DNA of 64,000 bases from JANQSP01 sp965226095 (GTDB lineage: Bacteria > Bdellovibrionota > Bdellovibrionia > Bdellovibrionales > UBA1609), in the NCBI GenBank assembly GCA_965226095.1, contig OZ245336.1, positions 124,001-188,000 of the forward strand, written 5' to 3'. A program made the position numbers and the translations under genes. Shown here one piece after another: positions 36,168-45,065 of this stretch (the stretch's first letter is position 1; every line of letters begins with the position of its first letter). The notes beneath the pieces are model-generated. The model saw only the letters and a program-made list of their open reading frames with translations, did not search any database and was not told the DNA's origin.

Positions 36168-37820
36168 ATGAAAAATTTTAAATCTTTTCTATGGTTATTA
36201 TGTACACTAGGTATCTTTCATTCTTTCGCCCAGGATCTCCCCTCTATTCCAGAAGTTATTCAACAAGCTCAACATTCAGTTTATAAAATAACAAAAAAAG
36301 ACATACCTGGAAATGGAACGGTTTTTTTTATATCCCCCACTCTCTTTGTTACCAATTTTCATGGAGTGGGAAGCTTGAATTTAGAAGATGAAAAATTCGA
36401 CGAAATACAATTATATCAACAAGAACAACTTAGTCCTTTAAAAATAAAACAAGTGGTCGCTATATCAGCCTTATTTGATTTGGCGATATTGGAAACACAT
36501 ACACCAGTTGATTCTTATCTAGCTATCAATGGACAAGCACCTACATCCTATAAAGATTTATTTACTATTGGATATCCACACAATACTTTAATCATACAAA
36601 AGAAAACAGGAAATCTTTTAAACTGGGAACATAATTATTGTTTTCTAATCAATCAATCTGCTTTTGAAGATTCTAACGGCTCCAGCGGCAGTCCTGTGCT
36701 CAATCAACAAGGTGAAGTGGCCGGAGTAATTTATTCTGGTATTTTTAATCTGCAGAATTCCATCAATCCAGATAAAATAGAACAATTAATAGCTAATGAA
36801 ATAGGTACAAATTGTACTCATTTTGATAATATAAAAAGTTGTATAGATAACGAACTGAATTTTGTTGAAAACGAAATCCAACAGGGTAATGGATTTGCTC
36901 AATATCTCGGAGCCATTCAATGGAGTATCTCCCATAAATCCCGACTCCTATATAATATGATACAATCCTTGAATAACATGACTGTAGAAGAACAAGATCA
37001 GTTTCTTACTGAAATGGATAATCAATTTCACACATTAGATGCACAAACTCTTCATTGGAATACACTATCTGCTCAACAAGGTTATGCCCCCGCCCAATAT
37101 GCATTGGGCCTCTCTCACTATACCAGAGAACATATGGAGCCAGACCTAGAGCAAGCTTTTTATTGGATCAAAACAGCCGCAGAACAAGGCTACGCTCCAG
37201 CTCAATATATGCTAAATATTTTTTATCATGATGGAGAGGGCTCTCCAAAAAATAGCCAACAGGCTATAAATTGGTTGATTCAATCTGCTCATCAAGGTTA
37301 TATGCCAGCTCAATTAGAATTAGCTGCTACTTATTCTATAGGAGATGACATTGAAGCAAAACCATTAAAAGCTTTTCAATGGTATAAAAAATCAGCTCAA
37401 GAAGGTTCCAAGATAGCTCAATTTATTTTAGCCATAACTTATATGGAGGGAGATGGAGTACAAAAAAACTGGAATGAAGCCTTTTATTGGATGAAGCAAT
37501 CTGCAGAACAAAATTACGCTGATGCTCAAAGCGGACTGGCCACTATGTACTATAATGGAGATGGAACTGAGAAAAATGTTGAGCAAGCATTCTACTGGAC
37601 TCACAAAGCGGCGGAGCAAGGTGATTTGGAATCCCAATTTAGATTATTCGTCCTTTATCACAATGGAGAGGGTGTGGCACAAGATATTGAACAAGCTCAT
37701 CAATGGCTGGAAACAGCGGCTGAGGGAGGTCATAAAGACGCACAAGAAGAATTAAAGGAACACTTTGAATCCAATTCACCTATCATAGATTGGATTAAAG
37801 GATTATTTTCCGATTCATGA
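36168..37820 (+). CDS. secreted trypsin-like protease with Sel1 repeats
   Basis: A 550-aa protein from the ATG at 36168, which has AAGGA seven bases upstream. Signal peptide ends near FAQ/DLP. The protease domain (about 30-200) has the triad His65 (VTNFHGVG), Asp104 (LFDLAILE) and Ser173 (NGSSGSPVLN), so it should be active. A helical linker follows. From about residue 300 come some six to seven Sel1-like repeats (APAQYALGLSHYTRE, AEQGYAPAQYMLNIFYHDGEG, AEQNYADAQSGLATMYYNGDG). Sel1 repeats mediate protein-protein contacts, so this may be a scaffolded periplasmic or secreted protease. The fusion is uncommon but not unknown. Confidence 0.88.
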   Translation: MKNFKSFLWLLCTLGIFHSFAQDLPSIPEVIQQAQHSVYKITKKDIPGNGTVFFISPTLFVTNFHGVGSLNLEDEKFDEIQLYQQEQLSPLKIKQVVAISALFDLAILETHTPVDSYLAINGQAPTSYKDLFTIGYPHNTLIIQKKTGNLLNWEHNYCFLINQSAFEDSNGSSGSPVLNQQGEVAGVIYSGIFNLQNSINPDKIEQLIANEIGTNCTHFDNIKSCIDNELNFVENEIQQGNGFAQYLGAIQWSISHKSRLLYNMIQSLNNMTVEEQDQFLTEMDNQFHTLDAQTLHWNTLSAQQGYAPAQYALGLSHYTREHMEPDLEQAFYWIKTAAEQGYAPAQYMLNIFYHDGEGSPKNSQQAINWLIQSAHQGYMPAQLELAATYSIGDDIEAKPLKAFQWYKKSAQEGSKIAQFILAITYMEGDGVQKNWNEAFYWMKQSAEQNYADAQSGLATMYYNGDGTEKNVEQAFYWTHKAAEQGDLESQFRLFVLYHNGEGVAQDIEQAHQWLETAAEGGHKDAQEELKEHFESNSPIIDWIKGLFSDS

Positions 37821-37945
37821 TAACTGAATCTCTTTAAAAGTAGATTAAAAATAAGAGCTTTGCCTTTCTCTCAAGAATTATGATATGTTTTGTTCACAAT
37901 ATTCAGAATTTACATTTCCAAAAAAATTGGGAACCCATATAAAAA

Positions 37946-38599
37946 ATGAGAAACCAAGATACAGCCAAACAAAAATACCTTAGACAAATGTTTTCCACAG
38001 AAGATTCTCTGTTAAAAGAAATTCAAGAGCAATCTATAACAGCTGGTGTGGATCGTATGCAAATTTCCGCTTATGAAGGAAGAATCCTACAATTTTTATG
38101 CCAGGCTTTAAAAGTGAAAAAAGCTATAGAAATTGGTACTTTGCATGGTTACTCCAGTCTGATGATTGCCAGAGCCTTGCCGAAGGATGGACAGCTTTTT
38201 ACCTTGGACATAGACAAAACCAGACAGGAAAAAGCTCAGCACTTAACTGAAAAAGACCCTGCCGGTAAAAAAATTCAATTCATAAATGGACCAGCTCTTG
38301 ATAGTCTCAAAACATTAGAAAAAGAAGGCCCCTTTGATATGGTATTTATCGATGCTGATAAACCAGCTTATTTGGATTACCTACATTGGAGTAATCAAAA
38401 TCTGAAGCCAGGAGGTCTTCTAGCAGCAGATAATACCTTTTTATTTGGCGCGATTTATGGAGAACCGGAAAGAGAACAAACTTCCCAAGAAGCTTTACAG
38501 GTTATGCAAAAATTTAATGAAGAAATAGCTCAATCCGGAAAATATATTTCCACACTCATTCCCACTACAGAGGGTCTAACTGTAGGAATTAAAAAATAA
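37946..38599 (+). CDS. class I SAM-dependent O-methyltransferase (caffeoyl-CoA type)
   Basis: A 217-aa enzyme of the Methyltransf_24/COMT-like family: SAM-binding KAIEIGTLHGYSSLMIARALP, motif II FTLDIDK, metal-binding FDMVFIDADKPAYLDY, and GGLLAADNTFLFGAIYG. Family members methylate hydroxyl groups on small molecules or tRNA; the substrate cannot be told from sequence. Probably transcribed with the following hydrolase-like gene (13-base gap). Confidence 0.92.
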   Translation: MRNQDTAKQKYLRQMFSTEDSLLKEIQEQSITAGVDRMQISAYEGRILQFLCQALKVKKAIEIGTLHGYSSLMIARALPKDGQLFTLDIDKTRQEKAQHLTEKDPAGKKIQFINGPALDSLKTLEKEGPFDMVFIDADKPAYLDYLHWSNQNLKPGGLLAADNTFLFGAIYGEPEREQTSQEALQVMQKFNEEIAQSGKYISTLIPTTEGLTVGIKK

Positions 38600-38612
38600 A
38601 AGGGCCTTAGAC

Positions 38613-39377
38613 ATGGGAGAAAAGTTTGATAACACCATAACTTTTATGCCTGGTACATATCATACATCCGCTGAAAAAAAATATGATACTTTAATTGTTT
38701 TTGTACATTGTTTTGGTGGTGTGCCCGAACAATTAAAATATCATATTGATTTTCTCAATGCAGCCGGCTTCGATGCTTATACCTATCCAGCTTTTCTCAA
38801 TGGACAGGATTATTGGACAGATTTTTTAAAAAAAATTAAACCCCTTAATAACAGTGTCATAAAAATATGGACACAGGAATTAACAACTCATCTTGATGAG
38901 TTGGGCACTCAACGGCCTAAGGTGATTTTTAGTTTTTCCCTTCCTTCCGCAGCCGCTTTCCTGGCCAGTAGACAAAGAAAAGATATTCCTGCCATTATCT
39001 GCGATGGTGGACCTTTTACACAGATCTTGCCTATCTCCTGGAGATATTTAACTCACTATCAAAAAATTAAAAACCCGCTATTAAAAATCTATTTGACTAG
39101 CAGGATGGCTCTAGCTTTTCAGGCTTTCTCCATAAAAAAAACACTACATAAAGCTTTATGCCAATTACCCAAAGATTATCCGGTTTTAAATTTTCGAGCG
39201 GTACAGGATCAACAAGTGCCCAGTTGGTTTATTCATAACACTTTAAAACCTGCCCAACATATTAACCTGCAAATATGTCATTTAAAGAGCGCTGATCATC
39301 TAGAAGGACTGAAAAAAGAACCGGAACTTTATATAAAAACCACTTTAGAATTTCTAAAACAAGTTTCCAATACTTAA
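38613..39377 (+). CDS. alpha/beta-hydrolase-like protein of unknown function
   Basis: A 254-aa cytosolic protein. DTLIVFVHCFGGVPEQLKYHIDFLNAAGFDAYTYP resembles the first strands of alpha/beta hydrolases, with the oxyanion loop HCFGG. The nucleophile elbow G-x-S-x-G is replaced by FSFSLPSAAAF, and a late ADHLEGLKKEPELY could supply Asp/His. Active status is therefore uncertain. It follows the methyltransferase and overlaps the convergent APC transporter gene by four bases. Confidence 0.65.
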   Translation: MGEKFDNTITFMPGTYHTSAEKKYDTLIVFVHCFGGVPEQLKYHIDFLNAAGFDAYTYPAFLNGQDYWTDFLKKIKPLNNSVIKIWTQELTTHLDELGTQRPKVIFSFSLPSAAAFLASRQRKDIPAIICDGGPFTQILPISWRYLTHYQKIKNPLLKIYLTSRMALAFQAFSIKKTLHKALCQLPKDYPVLNFRAVQDQQVPSWFIHNTLKPAQHINLQICHLKSADHLEGLKKEPELYIKTTLEFLKQVSNT

Positions 39378-41218
39378 TAGATAGAGGTGATGGGCATTTC
39401 AATCTCATTGGAAATAAATTCTCTTAATTCATAAGAGTGATCCGGATCTCTCCCAATACCAAAATAGATGGCCTTGGGAGATATGGATTTTTTCAAAGTT
39501 TGTAAACCTTCCTGTAGATTTTCCGGCAGGATTTTCACTGTCAGGATAATATCCTTATTACTATGAATGGGTGCAATTTGTTGAGAAACAACTCTTTGTA
39601 CCAGTTCATAGAAAAAATCACTGGAAGCACTTTCTTCATCCTCTGCATAAAATAAAATCAATTCAAAAGGACCTTGATGTTTTTCAACAATAAAATTCAA
39701 TGTCTTGGAAATTAGTCTTCTCACCCGATGCTCCCCTATACATAAAATATATTTTGGTAAATCTTCCGGAAGATCATTCACTTTTTCAATAAATTGTCCC
39801 AAACCAAGGCGTAAATCTGTATGCGTCTGTAACCTGGTCTCCAACACCCCCCATCGATAAAAAGCCATCAATATCAACGTACAACCAATGAGAAAAGTTA
39901 ACATAAACAATACAGCGGAATTGGCATGCAATAATAAAAAGAAAATGGCAAAGCTTAAAATCAACAGAGTTAACAAAGGAGGAATTGGAATTTTTTTTGA
40001 TTTAAAAACCAAGGGAGAAGTAGATAAATAGCTTATAGGTGTCGATTTACGAAAACCTTTATTTCTCATTAAAATAGTACCCAAAGCAAAACTGACCATT
40101 ACACCTAGGAAAGCGATCTCATATACCTTAGCGGCGATTTCCACTTCACCTGCAACCACTGCAGACATAAACATAATGATCACCATCAAACTTAAAGAAG
40201 TAAAAGGATAACCTTCCAGTTTCGGAAAGATATGAGATATACGTTTTAAACAGATTTGAGGCAGATTACCATGCTTGGCCATTGTTGTGGCTAAGCCGAT
40301 AAAACCAATAAAAGCTGTATTCGTTGCGGCAAATAAAGTTAAAGTGGCATCTATAACAATTACTGTGAGCAGTCCACGTCCACCAATTTTTTCAGATAGG
40401 CCGGAGAGCAAATAATTCAAATTTCCCTGCACCTCTTCCGGCGTAAGAATGGTCAAACATAATATAGAGATTATTGGTGCCGTAATGGATACCATAATAA
40501 TGACCGCTTTATAAAGTTTACGAACTGTGGATAAAGTGGGGTGTTCTAAAGTTTCTACAATCTGAGCAGCTGATTCAAAACCTGTAATCCCAAGAAAAGC
40601 GGCGGAAAAACCATAAGCCAGTGTCATTAAACTTAATTCACGGGGAAAGTGTGAAAAGTTTCCAAACTTGGAAAAACTAATCTCTGACCAATGAAAACCA
40701 ATATAAAAAAGTCCCCAAAGGGAAATAATTATTAATAAACCAAAATGAAAGATAGCAATCCCGGTCACCAGCTTGGCAGGCTCTTTTATTCCTTTAATAT
40801 TTAACAAACCAAAAAACACTACCGGCACAAAGGAAATTAGCACCACAGTCCCTTGTGACAAACCTTCCGAAAACAAAGAAGAAAAATAAAAACTACCGGC
40901 TAAAGAACTAACAGAGGCAGTCGCCAGGTAAGACACAAAAGTTAAAGCACCAGCAAACACAGCCCCTCTTTTGTCAATAGTCCTCAATATCATAGAATAG
41001 GCACCACCATTATAAGGACTCATAGCCAAACCCTCTTCATAAGTGCGCTTAAAAAGCCACATGGCCAGACAGGCTAATAAGACAAACACCGGCGCCAAAT
41101 AACCTACGATAGGAAATAAAATGCCCGTGCCATAAAAAACAGAGGTGCCAATATCCGCTCCCACTACACCAGCAGCAATAAGCCAATTCAGCTCCGATTT
41201 ATGTTTATCTGTTCCCAT
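39374..41218 (-). CDS. APC-superfamily amino-acid transporter with cytosolic C-terminal domain
   Basis: A 614-aa protein. The first ~450 residues hold about twelve transmembrane helices in the APC pattern: LIAAGVVGADIGTSVFYGTG (unwound helix 1), PYNGGAYSMILRTIDKRGA (helix 2-3) and FGLLNIKGIKEPAKLV. The last ~150 residues are a soluble domain (LPEDLPKYILCIGEHRVRRLISKTL, FELILFYAEDEE) resembling a universal-stress-like fold, likely regulatory. Family knowledge: proton-coupled amino-acid or polyamine transport; substrate not assignable. Followed by the EVE gene region upstream on the same strand (13-base gap). Confidence 0.88.
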   Translation of the reverse strand: MGTDKHKSELNWLIAAGVVGADIGTSVFYGTGILFPIVGYLAPVFVLLACLAMWLFKRTYEEGLAMSPYNGGAYSMILRTIDKRGAVFAGALTFVSYLATASVSSLAGSFYFSSLFSEGLSQGTVVLISFVPVVFFGLLNIKGIKEPAKLVTGIAIFHFGLLIIISLWGLFYIGFHWSEISFSKFGNFSHFPRELSLMTLAYGFSAAFLGITGFESAAQIVETLEHPTLSTVRKLYKAVIIMVSITAPIISILCLTILTPEEVQGNLNYLLSGLSEKIGGRGLLTVIVIDATLTLFAATNTAFIGFIGLATTMAKHGNLPQICLKRISHIFPKLEGYPFTSLSLMVIIMFMSAVVAGEVEIAAKVYEIAFLGVMVSFALGTILMRNKGFRKSTPISYLSTSPLVFKSKKIPIPPLLTLLILSFAIFFLLLHANSAVLFMLTFLIGCTLILMAFYRWGVLETRLQTHTDLRLGLGQFIEKVNDLPEDLPKYILCIGEHRVRRLISKTLNFIVEKHQGPFELILFYAEDEESASSDFFYELVQRVVSQQIAPIHSNKDIILTVKILPENLQEGLQTLKKSISPKAIYFGIGRDPDHSYELREFISNEIEMPITSIY

Positions 41219-41230
41219 TTTTCAAAATCC

Positions 41231-41695
41231 TTATTCAGCCATTTTTATTATGTGCATATATTCTGTTTTTGTCACAGGCATAACTGACAATCTTTGACCT
41301 TTTTTCAGCAATAACATATTGCTTAATTTTTTTTCTTCCCTCAAATCTTTTAAAGAGAGAATTTTTTTAAAAATTCTCTTAAACTTCACTTCCACACAAA
41401 ACCAACGCGGCTTGTTTTTATCAGACTGAGAATCATAATATTTAGAACGAAGGTTAAAGGCGGTGGGATCCGGTTGTGCAGTCTTGGATACCTGCGCCAG
41501 ACCAACGACACCAGAGGGAGTAGCATTGGAGTGATAAAATAAAACTTCATCCCCTACTCGCATATCATCTCTCATAAAATTTCTGGCCTGATAGTTCCTC
41601 ACACCATCCCACAAATCTTTTCCGGATTTTTTTAAGTCAAAAATAGAATAGACACTAGGTTCTGATTTCATAAGCCAATATTTTTTAACTCCCAC
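41231..41695 (-). CDS. EVE-domain protein
   Basis: A protein of about 154 aa. I chose the GTG at 41695 (product MGVKKYWLMKSEPSVYS), because GAAGGG precedes it by six bases and family members begin at this point; an ATG 15 bases upstream is possible. The EVE domain covers the whole length: WLMKSEP, WDGVRNYQARNFMRDDMRVGDEVLFYHSN, GVVGLAQVSK, WFCVEVKF and KGQRLSVMPVTKTEY. Family knowledge: EVE domains (PUA-like) bind modified bases in RNA or DNA. Not clearly part of a restriction locus here. Confidence 0.92.
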   Translation of the reverse strand: MGVKKYWLMKSEPSVYSIFDLKKSGKDLWDGVRNYQARNFMRDDMRVGDEVLFYHSNATPSGVVGLAQVSKTAQPDPTAFNLRSKYYDSQSDKNKPRWFCVEVKFKRIFKKILSLKDLREEKKLSNMLLLKKGQRLSVMPVTKTEYMHIIKMAE

Positions 41696-41874
41696 TAAAA
41701 ACCCTTCCATATTATAAAATATGGTGCAATTTAAGAAATTGGTGAGTGAAGTCAAGTTTTAAGTAAAAATTTAAAATCTTGAGTTTTAAACAAGTAAATA
41801 GTACATACTTATTTAATGCCGCTTGGATAAACCAGTGGGAAAATTAATAATTTAAACAAGGTCGTCTGTGCAAT

Positions 41875-43269
41875 ATGTCTTTTCGGGAAGAATCAGATAG
41901 TATCGGTACAATAAAGGTTCCAAAAGATCGCCTGTGGGGAGCGCAAACACAACGTTCTTTGCAAAACTTTAAAATCGGCGGAATGTCCGAACGTATGCCC
42001 ATAGAACTTATTCATGCACTAGCCTTGGTAAAAAAGAGTGCCGCCCGGGCCAATACGCAACTTAACTTATTGGATTCATCCAAAGCCAAAGCCATTATCC
42101 AAGCGGCTGATGAAGTATTAAAGGGTCAATGGGATGATCATTTTCCATTGGTGGTGTGGCAAACTGGCAGTGGCACCCAAAGTAATATGAATGTCAATGA
42201 AGTTCTGGCCAATCGAGCCATCCAGATTCAAGGGGGTGAACCAGGAGATAAAAGTATACATCCCAATGATGATGTTAATAAAGGTCAATCCTCTAATGAT
42301 GTCTTTCCCACAGCTATGCATATCTCCGCTGTACAAATGCTTCATGCTCACCTTCTAACAGCTTTAAAAGCCCTCATAGAAAGTTTAGATAAAAAAACCA
42401 ATGAATTTTCCAAGATCATTAAAATAGGCAGAACCCATTTAATGGATGCAACTCCTTTAACCTTGGGCCAGGAGTTTTCCGGCTACACCAGCCAAATGAA
42501 AGTTCATCTGAAACGACTGGAAAACTGTCTGACAAGACTCTATCCACTGACTCTGGGTGGTACAGCTGTCGGCACTGGCTTAAATACTCACCCGGATTTC
42601 GCAAAAATAGCCATCTCTTTTATTGCCAAAGAAACCTCTTATCCCTTTGTGCCAAGTTATAATTCTTTTGCCACAAGTTCTGCACATGATGATCTGGTGG
42701 AGCTAAGCAGTCTGTTAAAAACCCTGGCCTGTGGTCTTATGAAACTGGGAAATGATATTCGTTTAATGGCCAGTGGCCCAAGAGCTGGATTAAATGAAAT
42801 TTTTATTCCGGCTAATGAACCGGGAAGTTCTATTATGCCAGGGAAAGTCAATCCCACACAAAGTGAAGCACTCACAATGGTATGCGCTGAAGTCATTGGC
42901 TGTGATATGGCAGTGTCCGTAGGAGGAAGCCAGGGACATTTTGAATTAAATGTTTTCAAACCACTCATTATCTTTAATATATTGAGAGAACTTCGTCTCT
43001 TATCCGATGCCTGCAACAGTTTCAATAAAAACTGTATACAGGGCCTTAAAGCCAATAAAGAGCAACTCAAACAAAATGTAGATCGCTCTCTTATGCTGAT
43101 CACCGCTTTAGCTCCCCATATTGGCTATGACAAAGCCGCTGCTATTGCCAAAGCCGCCTCTCAAAACAAAAGCACTCTTAGAGAAGAAGCCATCCGTTCG
43201 TCTTATATTTCTCCAGAAGAATTTGATAATCTTATTCAAGCTGAAAAAATGACCAAACAAAATAAATAA
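41875..43269 (+). CDS. fumC: class II fumarate hydratase
   Basis: A 464-aa TCA-cycle enzyme converting fumarate to malate. Motifs: DRLWGAQTQRSLQNF, WQTGSGTQSNMNVNEV, HPNDDVNKGQSSNDVFPTAMH, and the fumarase signature GSSIMPGKVNPTQ with the mobile catalytic Ser loop. Length and motifs are typical of FumC. bolA follows eight bases downstream, so likely co-transcribed. Confidence 0.97.
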   Translation: MSFREESDSIGTIKVPKDRLWGAQTQRSLQNFKIGGMSERMPIELIHALALVKKSAARANTQLNLLDSSKAKAIIQAADEVLKGQWDDHFPLVVWQTGSGTQSNMNVNEVLANRAIQIQGGEPGDKSIHPNDDVNKGQSSNDVFPTAMHISAVQMLHAHLLTALKALIESLDKKTNEFSKIIKIGRTHLMDATPLTLGQEFSGYTSQMKVHLKRLENCLTRLYPLTLGGTAVGTGLNTHPDFAKIAISFIAKETSYPFVPSYNSFATSSAHDDLVELSSLLKTLACGLMKLGNDIRLMASGPRAGLNEIFIPANEPGSSIMPGKVNPTQSEALTMVCAEVIGCDMAVSVGGSQGHFELNVFKPLIIFNILRELRLLSDACNSFNKNCIQGLKANKEQLKQNVDRSLMLITALAPHIGYDKAAAIAKAASQNKSTLREEAIRSSYISPEEFDNLIQAEKMTKQNK

Positions 43270-43277
43270 GAGGATCT

Positions 43278-43592
43278 ATGAATATAGAAGAAAGTATTAA
43301 GCAAAAGTTAAAGTCTGCTTTTAATATTGAGCTTTTGGAAGTCATTAATGAAAGCCCTATGCACCAGGTTCCTGAAAATTCTGAAACACATTTTCGGATC
43401 TTAATTGTTTCCAATGATTTTAAAGGGTTAAGCACTGTAAAGCGTCATCAAAGAGTGTATCAAGTTCTTTCAAAAGAATTAGCTGGACCTATTCATGCTT
43501 TCTCTCAAAAGACCCTGACCCCTCAAGAATGGAAAACACTTGGCTCTCATCTCTCTGACTCCCCTCCTTGTCAGCATAAGTTTGATGCTTAA
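43278..43592 (+). CDS. bolA: BolA family protein
   Basis: A 104-aa protein with the BolA fold: SIKQKLKSAFNIELLEVINESPMHQVPENSETHFRILIVSNDFKGLSTVKRHQRVYQVLSKEL. The conserved His (SPMH) is present. Family knowledge: BolA proteins pair with monothiol glutaredoxins in Fe-S handling and affect cell shape and motility genes. AAGAGG lies just before the ATG. Confidence 0.92.
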   Translation: MNIEESIKQKLKSAFNIELLEVINESPMHQVPENSETHFRILIVSNDFKGLSTVKRHQRVYQVLSKELAGPIHAFSQKTLTPQEWKTLGSHLSDSPPCQHKFDA

Positions 43593-43711
43593 GGCAAGAT
43601 CACAACTTCATAAAATTTTTATTTGCTTCACCAGGATTTTATGTCTATTATCTATTTTGTTATTATCAATAAATGGACTGTTAAAAAACAGTGATAGAGT
43701 GGAGGTCTACT

Positions 43712-44185
43712 ATGGCAGCAAAGAAAAAAACTAAGAAAACAGTAGCTAAAAAGAAAACAGTAGCTAAAAAGAAAACAGTAGCTAAAAAGAGAAAGCCAGC
43801 TAAAAAGAAAACAGTAGCTAAAAAGAGAAAGCCAGCTAAGAAGAAAACAGTAGCTAAAAAGAGAAAGCCAGCTAAAAAGAAAACAGTAGCTAAAAAGAAA
43901 AAGCCAGCTAAGAAGAAAAAAACCAAGAAAAAAAGAAAGTTAAATCCAGCTTTGATGAGAACTTTAGATGCCACTGACAAATTGGCCGCTGTTGTGGGAC
44001 ACAAAAAGATCACAAGACAAAAAGCCATCAAGTACTTTTGGGATTATGTAAAGAAACGCGATCTTCAGGATTCCAAAGACAGAAGAAACATCAATCTGGA
44101 TGACACGTTAAAAGTTCTTTTTGGCAATAAAAAACAAGTCAGTATGTTTGATGCAACCAAGGTGATTAGTAAGAACTTATCGTAG
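43712..44185 (+). CDS. histone-H1-like/SWIB fusion protein
   Basis: A 157-aa protein from the ATG at 43712 (GGAGG six bases upstream). Residues 1-75 are Lys/Ala-rich repeats of about 12 residues (TVAKKRKPAKKK), like the DNA-binding tail of bacterial H1 homologues. They are encoded by near-identical 36-bp and 15-bp DNA repeats. Residues ~80-157 form a SWIB/MDM2-type domain (LNPALMRTLDATDKLAAVVGHKKITRQKAIKYFWDYVKKRDLQD, KVLFGNKKQVSMFDATKVI). Known combination in Chlamydiae and some Bdellovibrionota/Bacteroidota: probable nucleoid-compacting protein. An excellent terminator follows. Confidence 0.9.
   Translation: MAAKKKTKKTVAKKKTVAKKKTVAKKRKPAKKKTVAKKRKPAKKKTVAKKRKPAKKKTVAKKKKPAKKKKTKKKRKLNPALMRTLDATDKLAAVVGHKKITRQKAIKYFWDYVKKRDLQDSKDRRNINLDDTLKVLFGNKKQVSMFDATKVISKNLS
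43730..43915 (+). repeat. tandem repeats encoding the Lys/Ala-rich H1-like tail
   Basis: In-frame units built from AAGAAAACAGTAGCTAAA and AGAAAGCCAGCTAA; longest period 36 bp. Length changes in multiples of three would alter tail length without breaking the gene. Confidence 0.85.
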
Positions 44186-44215
44186 ATAGATATGTAAATA
44201 AAGGAAATTTAAGAA

Positions 44216-44246
44216 GCCTGCCTTTTATAAAGGCAGGCTTTTTTAT
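44216..44246 (+). terminator. rho-independent terminator after the H1-SWIB gene
   Basis: Perfect stem GCCTGCC / GGCAGGC with a nine-base loop, followed by six T. It separates the H1-SWIB gene from map, which therefore needs its own promoter or read-through. Confidence 0.92.
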
Positions 44247-44257
44247 TATATACAAAT

Positions 44258-45037
44258 ATGAATCCTTTAACAAAAAACGAAATCCTTCTTATGAGAGAAG
44301 CAGGAAGATTAGCCGCTCAAGTGTTGGCTGAAGTGGGAAATCAAGTAAGGCCTGGTATTCAAACAAATGAACTGGATCGCATAGCTTATGATCTGACTTT
44401 ATCTCTTGGCGCCACACCAGCACCTTTAAATTATCAAGGTTACCCTAAATCCATATGTACTTCTGTCAATCATTGTATTTGTCACGGAGTTCCTGATTCT
44501 CATACTTTACAAAAAGGAGATATTATCAATATAGATGTAACTTGTATCAAAGAAGGTTTCCATGGAGATACCTCTCGCACTTTCTATGTGGGAGAAGTCT
44601 CAGCTAAAGCAAAAACCATTACTGAATGTGCTTATGAAGCCATGATGAAAGGGATAGAGCAGGTTAAAGCCGGTAACACAACGGGAGATATTGGTTTTGC
44701 CATAAATAAACACACAACCAGAAAGGGATTTTATCCAGTTTTGGAAATTGGAGGACACGGCATTGGGAGAATATTTCATGCAGATCCTTTTATACCTTCT
44801 TTTGGTAAAAAAGGAAAAGGGCACCCCTTACTTTCTAACACTTGTATCACGGTAGAGCCTATGATTAACGAAACTTCAGCCCCTATAAAAGAATTCCCTA
44901 TCCCAAATTCGCAAATAAAATACTATGAAACTTCTGATAAGACTTTATCTGCTCAGTTTGAACACACAGTTCTTATTACTGAAACAGGTTGTGAAATACT
45001 CACTTTACCAGCTGAAGATTTTGAAATAGGCTACTGA
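44258..45037 (+). CDS. map: methionine aminopeptidase, type I
   Basis: A 259-aa enzyme that removes initiator Met. Metal ligands are visible in NIDVTCIKEGFHGDTSRTFYVG (two Asp), GGHGIGRIFHADPF (His), ITVEPMIN (Glu) and AQFEHTVLITETG (Glu). SVNHCICHGVP carries the substrate His. Length is typical for the type Ia form. The ATG lies 12 bases after the terminator T-tract, giving a very short leader with no clear Shine-Dalgarno. Confidence 0.96.
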   Translation: MNPLTKNEILLMREAGRLAAQVLAEVGNQVRPGIQTNELDRIAYDLTLSLGATPAPLNYQGYPKSICTSVNHCICHGVPDSHTLQKGDIINIDVTCIKEGFHGDTSRTFYVGEVSAKAKTITECAYEAMMKGIEQVKAGNTTGDIGFAINKHTTRKGFYPVLEIGGHGIGRIFHADPFIPSFGKKGKGHPLLSNTCITVEPMINETSAPIKEFPIPNSQIKYYETSDKTLSAQFEHTVLITETGCEILTLPAEDFEIGY

Positions 45038-45065
45038 AAATACCCTCTACAAGAACACATCATAA

